From positions 1 to 24,906 of the forward strand of contig CAKPJL010000016.1 of the NCBI GenBank assembly GCA_934162655.1: a stretch of 24,906 bases of DNA. The letters are read 5' to 3'. The DNA comes from an uncultured Clostridia bacterium. GTDB lineage: Bacteria > Bacillota > Clostridia > TANB77 > CAG-465. Positions 15,281-22,547 of the stretch are shown in pieces (position 1 is the stretch's first letter; each line of letters begins with the position of its first letter). The translations under genes were made by a program, and so were the position numbers. The notes under the pieces were generated by a model. That model was not told the DNA's origin. It worked only from the letters and a program-made list of their open reading frames with translations, and did no database searches.

Positions 15281-16648
15281 TTGAAGAAAATAAAAGCAGT
15301 TATCCTTGCCGCTGGCAAAGGAACAAGAATGAAATCAGATTTACACAAAGTTTTACATAAGATTTATGATAGATGTATAATAGATTATGTATGTGACGCA
15401 TGTGAAGATGCAGATGCATCTGAAATTTATATTATTACAGGATATAAAAAAGAACAAGTAGAAGCACATGTTTCTGCTACTAGAAATAATGTAAAATTTT
15501 GTTTTCAAGAAAATCAGTTAGGAACTGGTCATGCAGTTATGCAAGCAGAGAAATATATTGAAGACGATGACTTAGTTGTAGTAATTAATGGAGATCAACC
15601 ACTTATATCTTCTCAAACTATAAAATCATTAGTATCTTTCTGTGACCAAGGAAATTATGGCGGAGCTGTTCTTTCAGGAATAGTTGACGAACCAGGATCA
15701 CTTGGAAGAGTTATTAGAGATAACAATGGAAATTTAAGTAAAATTGTAGAGAAAAAAGATTGTGATGAATTAGAAGAAAAAGTTAAAGAAGTAAATATCG
15801 GTGTTTATTGTTTTAATGGTAAACTTTTAAAATCATCTTTTTCAAAATTAGATGATAACAATGCACAAGGTGAATATTATATAACTGATATTCCTGCCCA
15901 CATAAAAAAAGCAGGTTATAATTTTGGTGTTTATACTATGCCAGATATGTCAGAGTTCCAAGGTGTCAATTCAAGAGAAGAACTTTCACTTGCTACACAA
16001 ACTTTACTTGATAAAACAAGAAAGTTACATATGGAAAATGGTGTAACCCTAATTGATCCATCAAATACTTATATTAGTATAGATGCAATTATCGGAAGGG
16101 ATACTGTAATTTATCCTGGAACAAATATTCAAGGAAACACTGTAATTGGGGAAAATTGCGTTATAGGGCCTAACTCTACAATTATTTCTTCAAATATCGG
16201 AGATTATACAACAGTTGAATCAAGTAAAATAATTGAATCTACTATATCTTCAAATTGTACAATTGGACCATTCGCACACATTAGACCAAAATCAAATATC
16301 GGTCCTAAATGTAAAGTTGGAAGCTTTGCTGAAACAAAAAATGTAAATGTTGGTAGTGGTACAAAAATACCTCACCTTATTTATACAGGAGATGCAGATA
16401 TCGGAAATAATGTAGAAATAGCATGTGGTGTTATAACTGCTAATATGAATACAAAGTGGGAAAAGAACAGAACTACAATTAAAGATGGAGCTTTTATAGG
16501 ATGTAATTCTGCTTTGCTTGCCCCTGTTACAATAGAAGAAAATGCAATTGTTGCTGCAGGTTCTGTAATAAATGAATCTGTTCCAAAAGACTCACTTGCT
16601 ATTGCCCGTGCAAAACAAATCACAAAAGAAGGATACTTAAAAAAATAA
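15281..16648 (+). CDS. glmU: Bifunctional GlmU: GlcNAc-1-P uridyltransferase / GlcN-1-P acetyltransferase
   Basis: A 455-residue enzyme of normal GlmU length that makes UDP-GlcNAc for peptidoglycan and other glycans. The N-terminal uridyltransferase domain has LAAGKGTRMKSDLHK (residues 9-23), QLGTGHAVMQAE, NGDQP with Asp105, and QGVNSREEL (about 227-235). The C-terminal left-handed beta-helix (about 255-435) consists of hexapeptide repeats. In the acetyltransferase site, Arg335, Lys353, His365 and Tyr368 match catalytic or binding residues of E. coli GlmU. The loop at 378-395 is unusual: NVEIACGVITANMNTKWEK replaces the usual N-x-G-x-G-T-I...NYDG pattern. Translation starts at TTG 15281 behind AAGGAG. 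It is monocistronic, with its own promoter and terminator, and lacks the frequent neighbour prs. Confidence 0.95.
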   Translation: MKKIKAVILAAGKGTRMKSDLHKVLHKIYDRCIIDYVCDACEDADASEIYIITGYKKEQVEAHVSATRNNVKFCFQENQLGTGHAVMQAEKYIEDDDLVVVINGDQPLISSQTIKSLVSFCDQGNYGGAVLSGIVDEPGSLGRVIRDNNGNLSKIVEKKDCDELEEKVKEVNIGVYCFNGKLLKSSFSKLDDNNAQGEYYITDIPAHIKKAGYNFGVYTMPDMSEFQGVNSREELSLATQTLLDKTRKLHMENGVTLIDPSNTYISIDAIIGRDTVIYPGTNIQGNTVIGENCVIGPNSTIISSNIGDYTTVESSKIIESTISSNCTIGPFAHIRPKSNIGPKCKVGSFAETKNVNVGSGTKIPHLIYTGDADIGNNVEIACGVITANMNTKWEKNRTTIKDGAFIGCNSALLAPVTIEENAIVAAGSVINESVPKDSLAIARAKQITKEGYLKK

Positions 16649-16661
16649 TATTTAATTTTAT

Positions 16662-16687
16662 GAGGGAGTTCTACTTCCCTCTTTTTT
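16662..16687 (+). terminator. Intrinsic terminator of glmU
   Basis: GAGGGA pairs with TCCCTC around an 8-nt loop, followed by six T. Confidence 0.9.
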
Positions 16688-16739
16688 ATTTCATTTTTAT
16701 TACATTTATGTCATTTTTTATTTTTTTATGTATTCTTTA

Positions 16740-16768
16740 TTGAATATTTTTCACATTTAATATAAAAT
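16740..16768 (+). promoter_or_regulatory. Sigma-A promoter of the 579-residue protein gene
   Basis: -35 TTGAAT (16740-16745), 17-nt spacer, -10 TAAAAT (16763-16768, in TATAAAAT). Confidence 0.65.
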
Positions 16769-16806
16769 TACTAAGAGTTGATATATAAAAACGGAGGATA
16801 AATTTT

Positions 16807-18546
16807 ATGGACTATTTAGCAAGTTTTAAAGAAAAATGTGGTGTTGATGATAAATTTTGTGGTAATGTTAAAAATCTTGTTGAAAAGCTTATTGATTTTG
16901 GATATATAAATAAATTACATGCAAAAATCTTATATAAAAAGCTTTATGAAAATGTAGATTTAGTAATATTTGGAAAAGATAGTAACTTAGATTACAAGTC
17001 AGGTTATTTTGATGCAGTAAGAAAAGAATTATATATAAAAGATATGGATAACATTGAGTCTTTTTATCTAAGGCTTTTATATGTATTTACTACGACTAAA
17101 ATAGGTGACACTTCTTATAATGTTGGATATTCAAAAGCGTTCATTGCAAATGATAGTTATAAGATTAAATACTCCAATTTTAGTATAAATAGAGCTGTAA
17201 TATCTAATTTAGTTTGTAGACTTTTGTATACTGTACCTACTGCACTAACTATTGATCCTACATATAGAACATATGAAAATACTTTTCTTGGTAATAAAAT
17301 ATGTGCTGATAATGATATTTACTTCTTAGAGGGAAGGCTTCTAACTGAACTTTGTTTTGTTCTAAATTCTAATGAAGAAGACTTATATACTAATTTATTT
17401 AATGTAAATCCCGAAAAATTTTTGGAGAAATTCTTAAAAAAGAATAAATTTAAAAATTATAATGAAACCCTAACTCTTTTAGATGAAATAAGTAGGCTAA
17501 ACTCTAACTATAATAAACTATGCTTTTTAAATAAAATGCTAGATGATAATTATATTAACATTAGAAAAAATATACTAGATAAAAAGAAGGTAAAAATATA
17601 TAAAAATGAGGAAATAAAAATAAAAGTTGCAATAAAGTCTTGCCTATTAAAATTAGATGACAAACAAGAAGATGACGAAGAAGGGGTACTTGACAACTCT
17701 AATATTGAAGCAAGTCTTTCTGAAAAGATAACTAATTTTGAAAATAGCATTTTAGAAAAAACTTCTTCATTCCAATCAATGCTCGTTAAAATATTAATAA
17801 ACACAAAGAAAGTATATAAAGACATAGATTATGGTGTTAAATTAAAAAGACTGCAGTCAATTCTTATTACTGAAAATGATGAACTAAATGAAGAACTTCT
17901 TTCATTAATAAGAAATAAACTATTAAACACTTATGAATCAGATGCTTCTAATCTAATAGAAAAAATAAAGTATAGTTTAGCCAGTCACACACTAAATAAA
18001 GAAAAATTTATTAAATCATATAAAGATTTGAGTTTTAGAAGATTAAATAATGTAAAAATAGACTCTAATTCAAGTTTAGTAGCATTTGAGCTTGAACACA
18101 CTTTTGTGCAATTAGTGTTAATTTCTAATATTAATCTACATATTAGAAATCTGCATAATAATACCCATGACCTACCTCTTACTAATCTAGGTTATCTATT
18201 TAATAATGTTACAAATTCAGTAAGTACAGAAAGAGTTGAAAAGTTATACACATTAATTAAAGACCAAATAAAAGATGTGAACCCTCTTTTAAAAATTTCT
18301 GATGTTTATTTAAGTGAACTTGATAATTCTACACTAGTAGTTGTACCTTTTGAGAATGAATATAAAATATTTGAAGTGGAAAATGTATACACTAAAAACC
18401 AAGATATGAAATTAAAACAGATTCAATTAACAGAAAGTTTTGATATTTTTTCTGATCCTTCAAAAATGCCAGCAATTTATGCAGATAATAAAAAAAATGT
18501 TTTTAAAAGATTAGTTAGTCTATTTACAATCACATTTTGGTGCTAA
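16807..18546 (+). CDS. Hypothetical protein, 579 residues
   Basis: I do not recognise this protein. The ATG at 16807 follows CGGAGG at a spacing of about 9-10 nt. The N-terminal half (about residues 1-170) looks like a folded domain with several Tyr-rich segments (SGYFDAVRKELYIKD, TSYNVGYSKAF, LTIDPTYRTYENTFLGN). A helical, Asn/Lys-rich middle follows (about 170-420) with an acidic patch near 280 (DDKQEDDEEG). A mixed C-terminal part (about 420-579) contains YKIFEVENVYTK and ends with a hydrophobic LFTITFWC. There is no signal peptide, clear membrane span, HExxH, Walker or other catalytic motif. It is monocistronic, with its own promoter and terminator, between glmU and the S66 peptidase gene. 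The function is unknown. Confidence 0.85.
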   Translation: MDYLASFKEKCGVDDKFCGNVKNLVEKLIDFGYINKLHAKILYKKLYENVDLVIFGKDSNLDYKSGYFDAVRKELYIKDMDNIESFYLRLLYVFTTTKIGDTSYNVGYSKAFIANDSYKIKYSNFSINRAVISNLVCRLLYTVPTALTIDPTYRTYENTFLGNKICADNDIYFLEGRLLTELCFVLNSNEEDLYTNLFNVNPEKFLEKFLKKNKFKNYNETLTLLDEISRLNSNYNKLCFLNKMLDDNYINIRKNILDKKKVKIYKNEEIKIKVAIKSCLLKLDDKQEDDEEGVLDNSNIEASLSEKITNFENSILEKTSSFQSMLVKILINTKKVYKDIDYGVKLKRLQSILITENDELNEELLSLIRNKLLNTYESDASNLIEKIKYSLASHTLNKEKFIKSYKDLSFRRLNNVKIDSNSSLVAFELEHTFVQLVLISNINLHIRNLHNNTHDLPLTNLGYLFNNVTNSVSTERVEKLYTLIKDQIKDVNPLLKISDVYLSELDNSTLVVVPFENEYKIFEVENVYTKNQDMKLKQIQLTESFDIFSDPSKMPAIYADNKKNVFKRLVSLFTITFWC

Positions 18547-18577
18547 GAAGTGCTTTTTATAGTGCTTCTTTATTTTT
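18546..18577 (+). terminator. Intrinsic terminator of the 579-residue protein gene
   Basis: AGAAGTGCT pairs with AGTGCTTCT (tandem G-T pairs inside) around a 6-nt loop, followed by TTTATTTTT. It begins on the last base of the stop codon. Confidence 0.75.
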
Positions 18578-18584
18578 ATATAAA

Positions 18585-18613
18585 TTGACTTATTTAATCA
18601 AATTTGCTATAAT
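18585..18613 (+). promoter_or_regulatory. Sigma-A promoter of the S66 peptidase gene
   Basis: -35 TTGACT (18585-18590), 17-nt spacer, -10 TATAAT (18608-18613). Transcription should start near 18620, giving a leader of only about 23 nt before the proposed ATA start. Confidence 0.8.
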
Positions 18614-18642
18614 TTCATATAAATATGTGGAGGTGATTTATT

Positions 18643-19656
18643 ATAATTTATCCAAGCTTTATAAAAAAAGGCCAGACAATAGGTATAACTGCACCGTCTA
18701 ACGGAATAAGTAAAGAAATTGATATCAAAAGATTAAATCTTGCAATTAAGAGATTTAATGATCTAGGGTATAATATATATGAAACTAAAAATGTAAGGAC
18801 CTCATATTTCGGTCAAAGTTCTGATGAAAAATCACAAGCAGAAGAAGTGAATAAATTATTTGAAAATAAAGAAATATCTTCTATTTTTTGTGTAAGCGGA
18901 GGGGACTTTATGTGCAAAATCATGCCATACATTGATTTTGACATTATAAGCAATAATCCAAAATGGTTTTTGGGGTACTCAGATCCCACATGGCTAACAT
19001 ATGTAATAACAACAAAACTTGATATTGCAACTATGTACTCAAATAACTTTAAATCGTTTAGTATGAATCCGCTTCACACTTCTCTAAAAAATAATATTAA
19101 ACTTTTAAAAGGAGTTATGGTTAAACAAACTAGCTTTGAAAGATATGAAAGTTCTAGAGTAAACTATGCTTCAGGTGATGAGGGTTATATTCTTGATAAG
19201 AAAGTAAAATATAAAGAGATAACTAATAAAGATAATGTTAATATTAAAGGAAGAATAATTGGAGGTTGCCTTGATATAATATCAGAAATATTTGGTACAA
19301 AGTATGATTACACAAAAGATTTTATTACAAGATACAAAGATGACGGAATTATATGGTATTTTGATAACTGTGAATTTACATGTGAACAAGTAATTAGAAC
19401 ACTTTATAGGTTTAAAGACAATGGTTATTTTAAAAATACAAATGGCATAATTTTTGGAAGGAGTCTAACTGTAACAAGTATATATGACTTTTCATTTGAA
19501 AGTGCTGTAAAAAGTGTACTATGTGATTTAAAAATACCTATTATTCTTGATGTTGACATAGGACACATTCCACCACGCTTTACAATAATTAATGGAAGTA
19601 TTGCAGAATTTAGCCTACAAAATGGAAAAGGTAGCATATCTTATGAACTAAAATAA
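18643..19656 (+). CDS. S66 peptidase (LD-carboxypeptidase / MccF-like), probable ATA start
   Basis: A 337-residue serine peptidase of family S66, which includes muropeptide LD-carboxypeptidase (LdcA) and the microcin C immunity peptidase MccF. The N-terminal IIYPSFIKKGQTIGITAPSNG is typical of the family. The nucleophile is Ser113 in FLGYSDPTW, the catalytic His308 lies in DVDIGHIPPRF, and the acidic partner is probably in WYFDNCE (about residues 239-244), where the usual E-D is F-D. Homology begins at 18643, but no ATG, GTG or TTG lies there: the frame reads TGA-TTT-ATT-ATA-ATT after GGAGGTGA. ATA takes the place of the normal Met, so an ATA (or ATT) start is proposed. The first conventional in-frame start, GTG 18847, would remove 68 conserved residues. 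No signal peptide is seen. Confidence 0.85.
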   Translation: MIYPSFIKKGQTIGITAPSNGISKEIDIKRLNLAIKRFNDLGYNIYETKNVRTSYFGQSSDEKSQAEEVNKLFENKEISSIFCVSGGDFMCKIMPYIDFDIISNNPKWFLGYSDPTWLTYVITTKLDIATMYSNNFKSFSMNPLHTSLKNNIKLLKGVMVKQTSFERYESSRVNYASGDEGYILDKKVKYKEITNKDNVNIKGRIIGGCLDIISEIFGTKYDYTKDFITRYKDDGIIWYFDNCEFTCEQVIRTLYRFKDNGYFKNTNGIIFGRSLTVTSIYDFSFESAVKSVLCDLKIPIILDVDIGHIPPRFTIINGSIAEFSLQNGKGSISYELK

Positions 19657-19726
19657 TAAAACTTAAAGGAAGTAATATTTATTTGTGAATAAAAGATTTT
19701 ATTATATAAATTAGGCTAAAACTACG

Positions 19727-19775
19727 AAAAATAAATAAAAACAGAGATACAGAGGAAAGCTCCTTTTGTATCTCT
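19727..19775 (-). terminator. Intrinsic terminator of the sodC / tRNA-Thr unit
   Basis: On the minus strand, AGAGATACA pairs with TGTATCTCT, extended by an inner AGGA/TCCT helix, and is followed by GTTTTTATTTATTTTT. Confidence 0.85.
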
Positions 19776-19786
19776 TGAAAATATTA

Positions 19787-19862
19787 TGGAGCTGAAAGTC
19801 AGATTTGAACTGACGACCTTTGGTTTACGATACCACTGCTCTACCAGCTGAGCTATTCCAGC
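19787..19862 (-). tRNA. tRNA-Thr (anticodon CGU)
   Basis: The minus strand folds into a 76-nt tRNA: acceptor GCTGGAA/TTTCAGC, D arm GCTC...GAGC, anticodon loop ATCGTAA (anticodon CGT, reading ACG), T arm GTCAG-TTCAAAT-CTGAC, discriminator T and an encoded CCA (19789-19787). The outermost anticodon-stem pair is a G-A mismatch and position 32 is A, slightly unusual but compatible with function. Confidence 0.93.
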
Positions 19863-19872
19863 AATCCATTTC

Positions 19873-19902
19873 ATTATACCACATTTACGATTAATATTTC
19901 AA
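19873..19902 (-). promoter_or_regulatory. Promoter of tRNA-Thr
   Basis: On the minus strand, -35 TTGAAA (19902-19897), 18-nt spacer, -10 TATAAT (19878-19873). The -35 touches the sodC stop codon. Confidence 0.65.
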
Positions 19903-20373
19903 CTATTTTATTACTCCACATGCAATTCTCATGCCAGAATTTCCCGCTGGATCTGTTTTTAAATCATCCTCTAATTCATGAATTATCACAGTTTTATTTA
20001 TAATATGATTTATATTAAATCTATTAGTATAAAATTGCATATACGCATATCCATCATTTGAATAAATCATTGGTAAATCTCCACTATGATTTGGATGCTT
20101 ATTATTTTCTAAATCAAAATGTGAAAGTGCACTTGAAAATGCTTCTCCATTATTTTGTACACACTCTCCTCCACTATGTATGTGAAATCCAAAGAAATTA
20201 TTTTTTTCTTTATTCGGTAATCCACTTATCTCAAGTACGACTAGTGTACCACTAGGTTTTTCAATAAATTTAACCATTCCTTTTATACTACTATTTTCTT
20301 TATTTCCCTTTATATATGCCACTAAATATTTTTCTCCTCTACTTAAATTTGTACTTTTAAATCTATTTTTTAT
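19903..20373 (-). CDS. sodC: Cu/Zn superoxide dismutase, cytoplasmic, probable ATA start
   Basis: A 156-residue Cu/Zn superoxide dismutase-family protein, which converts superoxide to oxygen and peroxide. Using the ATA start, all metal ligands are visible: His64 and His66 (FGFHIH), bridging His85 (SHFD), His93 (KHP), His96 and Asp99 (HSGDLP) and His132 (VIIHE). Cys71 and Cys152 can form the conserved disulfide, and Arg149 matches the active-site arginine (GMRIACGVI). There is no signal peptide, unlike many bacterial SodC proteins. The start is uncertain. AGAGGTGG stands about 8 nt before ATA 20373; the GTG at 20385 overlaps that ribosome site. GTG 20322, with AGAGGAG upstream, is an alternative giving a shorter N-terminus. 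tRNA-Thr follows closely. Confidence 0.88.
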   Translation of the reverse strand: MKNRFKSTNLSRGEKYLVAYIKGNKENSSIKGMVKFIEKPSGTLVVLEISGLPNKEKNNFFGFHIHSGGECVQNNGEAFSSALSHFDLENNKHPNHSGDLPMIYSNDGYAYMQFYTNRFNINHIINKTVIIHELEDDLKTDPAGNSGMRIACGVIK

Positions 20374-20458
20374 AATAAATACCACCTCTAATAATTATTA
20401 TGCAACAACATTAGAAATTATTAGACATTACTTTTAATTTTATTTTGAGTAAATACTA

Positions 20459-20487
20459 TTGAAAAATTTATATATTTACTATAAAAT
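20459..20487 (+). promoter_or_regulatory. Sigma-A promoter of the DUF4358/MBOAT/DHHW operon
   Basis: -35 TTGAAA (20459-20464), 17-nt spacer, -10 TAAAAT (20482-20487, in TATAAAAT). Confidence 0.65.
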
Positions 20488-20510
20488 AATAAAAAATAAG
20501 GAGGATTTAT

Positions 20511-21098
20511 ATGAAAAAAAATTTAGTTATTATTTTAATTATTATTTTAGCACTTATATTAATAGCAGGAGGCATATTTATACTTGTATCAAGAAATAAC
20601 CAAGTTAGCAATAAGAATTTGAGATTAGAAACAGAGGGTGATATAAAGAGTATGATAAAAACAATATATTCAACTTCTAACACTACTCTACCTTCACTAG
20701 AAACCATGAAAATAGATATGAGTGATAATAACACAGTATCCTCATACACTTCACTTAAAGATAATTCAGATGTAGAAATGGTTATTGTATCTGAGCCTTT
20801 AATGAGTTCACAAGCTTACAGCCTTGTGGTAATCAAACTAAAAAATGGTGCAAATATTGATTCTATAAAAAATCAAATATATGAAAACATTAATATGAGA
20901 AAATGGATTTGTGTTTCTGCTGAAAAATTATATATAACAAACTATGACAATGTAATATTTTATGTTATGTCTGATGAAGAATCTGCAAAATCTATATACA
21001 ATTCATTTAAAGACTACGTCGGAAATAATAACGGAAAAGAATTAGAAAAATCAGAAGACGCAAATTATGAATTACCCGGTGAAATTCTCGTACAATAA
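20511..21098 (+). CDS. Membrane-anchored DUF4358-like protein
   Basis: A 195-residue protein with an N-terminal membrane anchor (about residues 4-26, LVIILIIILALILIAGGIFI) and an extracytoplasmic domain. The C-terminal half (about 95-170) has the pattern I associate with DUF4358: a YSLVVIKLKNG strand, an amphipathic helix (DSIKNQIYENINMRKW), then YDNVIFYVMSDEESAKSIYNSF. DUF4358 proteins often sit next to MBOAT acyltransferases in Clostridia, as here, and their role is not established. The start ATG 20511 follows AAGGAGGA at ideal spacing. It is first in the cassette; a weak hairpin separates it from the MBOAT gene. The family call rests on pattern and neighbours and is less sure than the membrane anchor. 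Confidence 0.75.
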   Translation: MKKNLVIILIIILALILIAGGIFILVSRNNQVSNKNLRLETEGDIKSMIKTIYSTSNTTLPSLETMKIDMSDNNTVSSYTSLKDNSDVEMVIVSEPLMSSQAYSLVVIKLKNGANIDSIKNQIYENINMRKWICVSAEKLYITNYDNVIFYVMSDEESAKSIYNSFKDYVGNNNGKELEKSEDANYELPGEILVQ

Positions 21099-21102
21099 TT
21101 AT

Positions 21103-21127
21103 AAACTCCCTCATGGGAGTTTTATTT
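21103..21127 (+). terminator. Weak hairpin between the DUF4358-like and MBOAT genes
   Basis: AAACTCCC-TCAT-GGGAGTTT followed by a short TATTT. It may terminate part of the transcripts or protect the first message, since no new promoter is visible before the MBOAT gene. Confidence 0.6.
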
Positions 21128-21143
21128 GAAAGGATAAAAAGCT

Positions 21144-22535
21144 ATGGTATTTACAAGTATAAGTTTTTTATATTATTTTTTACCAATATTTTTAATTACA
21201 TATCTTATAGTTCCTAAAAAAATTAAAAATTTGGTTCTTTTAATATTTTCAATATTTTTTTATTTTTATGTAGAACCAAAATATATTTTGTTAATAATTT
21301 TAGAGATTATTGTATCCTACTTTTTGTCACTATTAATTGGTAAAAATAGAAAAAAATCAATATTAGTTTTTGCTATATTATTCCATGTATTAATACTTTG
21401 CTTATTTAAGTATTTGGACTTTATTAATATAAATATAAACAATACATTTAAAACTAACTTACATTTATTAAATTTAGTGCTCCCAATTGGAATTTCCTTT
21501 TATACATTTCAGATTATCAGTTATGAAATAGATGTATATAAAAATAAAGTTGAAGCTCAAAAAAATATATTAAAACTAGCCACTTATGTTTTTTTATTTC
21601 CACAATTAATAGCAGGGCCAATTGTAAGATATGAAACTATAAAAGAAGAATTAGATTATAGAAAAATAACAATCAAAGACTTTTCTTATGGTATTAATAG
21701 ATTTATAATTGGTCTTTCAAAGAAAGTTTTAATAGCCAATAATTTAGGACAACTATGTAATATCTTTTCTGCTACACAAGATAAAAGTATATTATTTTAC
21801 TGGATATTTGCTATCTCTTATGCATTACAAATATATTTTGACTTTTCAGGTTATTCAGACATTGCAATAGGCCTTGGGAGATGTCTTGGATTTCATTTTT
21901 TAGAAAATTTTGATTACCCATATATTTCTAAAAGTATAACTGAATTCTGGAGAAGGTGGCATATATCACTTAGTTCATGGTTTAAAGACTATATATACAT
22001 TCCACTTGGTGGAAATAGAAAAGGAAAATTAAAACAAATACGAAATATACTAATAGTATGGACTCTTACAGGTATTTGGCATGGTGCAAGCTGGAATTTC
22101 ATTTTATGGGGAGTATTTTTTGGAATGTTACTTATAATTGAAAAATTTTTCTTGGGTAAATTCTTAGAAAAATTACCTAAAATTATACAAAGAATATACA
22201 CATTATTTATAGTTATAATAAGCTTTATAATATTTGAAGCAACTGACATAAAACAAGCAATAGTAAATATAAAAGGTCTATTTGGTCTTAATGGTGAAGC
22301 TTTAATTAATTCTTACACTTTATATAATTTAAACGGTTATATATTACTGCTAATTGTATCAATAATTGCTGCAACTCCATTGCTAAAAAATATTATTGTT
22401 CTTATTAAAAGCAACACAAAATTAAACAAAATAATAAATACCATACAGCCAATATTTCTTTTAACATTATTAATTTTAGTAACAGTATTTTTAGTAGACA
22501 ATTCTTATAACCCATTTTTGTATTTTAGATTTTAG
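21144..22535 (+). CDS. MBOAT O-acyltransferase (AlgI/DltB-like)
   Basis: A 463-residue, multi-pass membrane-bound O-acyltransferase. AlgI and DltB relatives move acyl groups, usually acetyl, across the membrane for attachment to surface glycans. Family signatures: FTSISFLYYFLPIFL at the N-terminus; LPIGISFYTFQIISYEIDVY (about residues 113-132); FPQLIAGPIVRY (about 152-163); YFDFSGYSDIAIGLGR (about 231-246); and the catalytic core FWRRWHISLSSWFKDYIYIPLGGNR with His273, followed by LTGIWHGASWNFILWG with the invariant His313. The start ATG 21144 follows AAGGA. It lies between the DUF4358-like gene and the DHHW/AlgX-like gene (12-nt gap), the usual arrangement of a glycan acylation cassette. The modified polymer is not known. 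Confidence 0.94.
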   Translation: MVFTSISFLYYFLPIFLITYLIVPKKIKNLVLLIFSIFFYFYVEPKYILLIILEIIVSYFLSLLIGKNRKKSILVFAILFHVLILCLFKYLDFINININNTFKTNLHLLNLVLPIGISFYTFQIISYEIDVYKNKVEAQKNILKLATYVFLFPQLIAGPIVRYETIKEELDYRKITIKDFSYGINRFIIGLSKKVLIANNLGQLCNIFSATQDKSILFYWIFAISYALQIYFDFSGYSDIAIGLGRCLGFHFLENFDYPYISKSITEFWRRWHISLSSWFKDYIYIPLGGNRKGKLKQIRNILIVWTLTGIWHGASWNFILWGVFFGMLLIIEKFFLGKFLEKLPKIIQRIYTLFIVIISFIIFEATDIKQAIVNIKGLFGLNGEALINSYTLYNLNGYILLLIVSIIAATPLLKNIIVLIKSNTKLNKIINTIQPIFLLTLLILVTVFLVDNSYNPFLYFRF

Positions 22536-22547
22536 GAGGAATGCCAT

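Noticed and set aside
18625..18645. UGA read-through from ATG 18625 (ATG-TGG-AGG-TGA) as the S66 start
   Set aside because: It would need stop-codon recoding, and the ATG lies within a few bases of the expected transcript start and overlaps the ribosome site. Other genes here are normal without TGA recoding.
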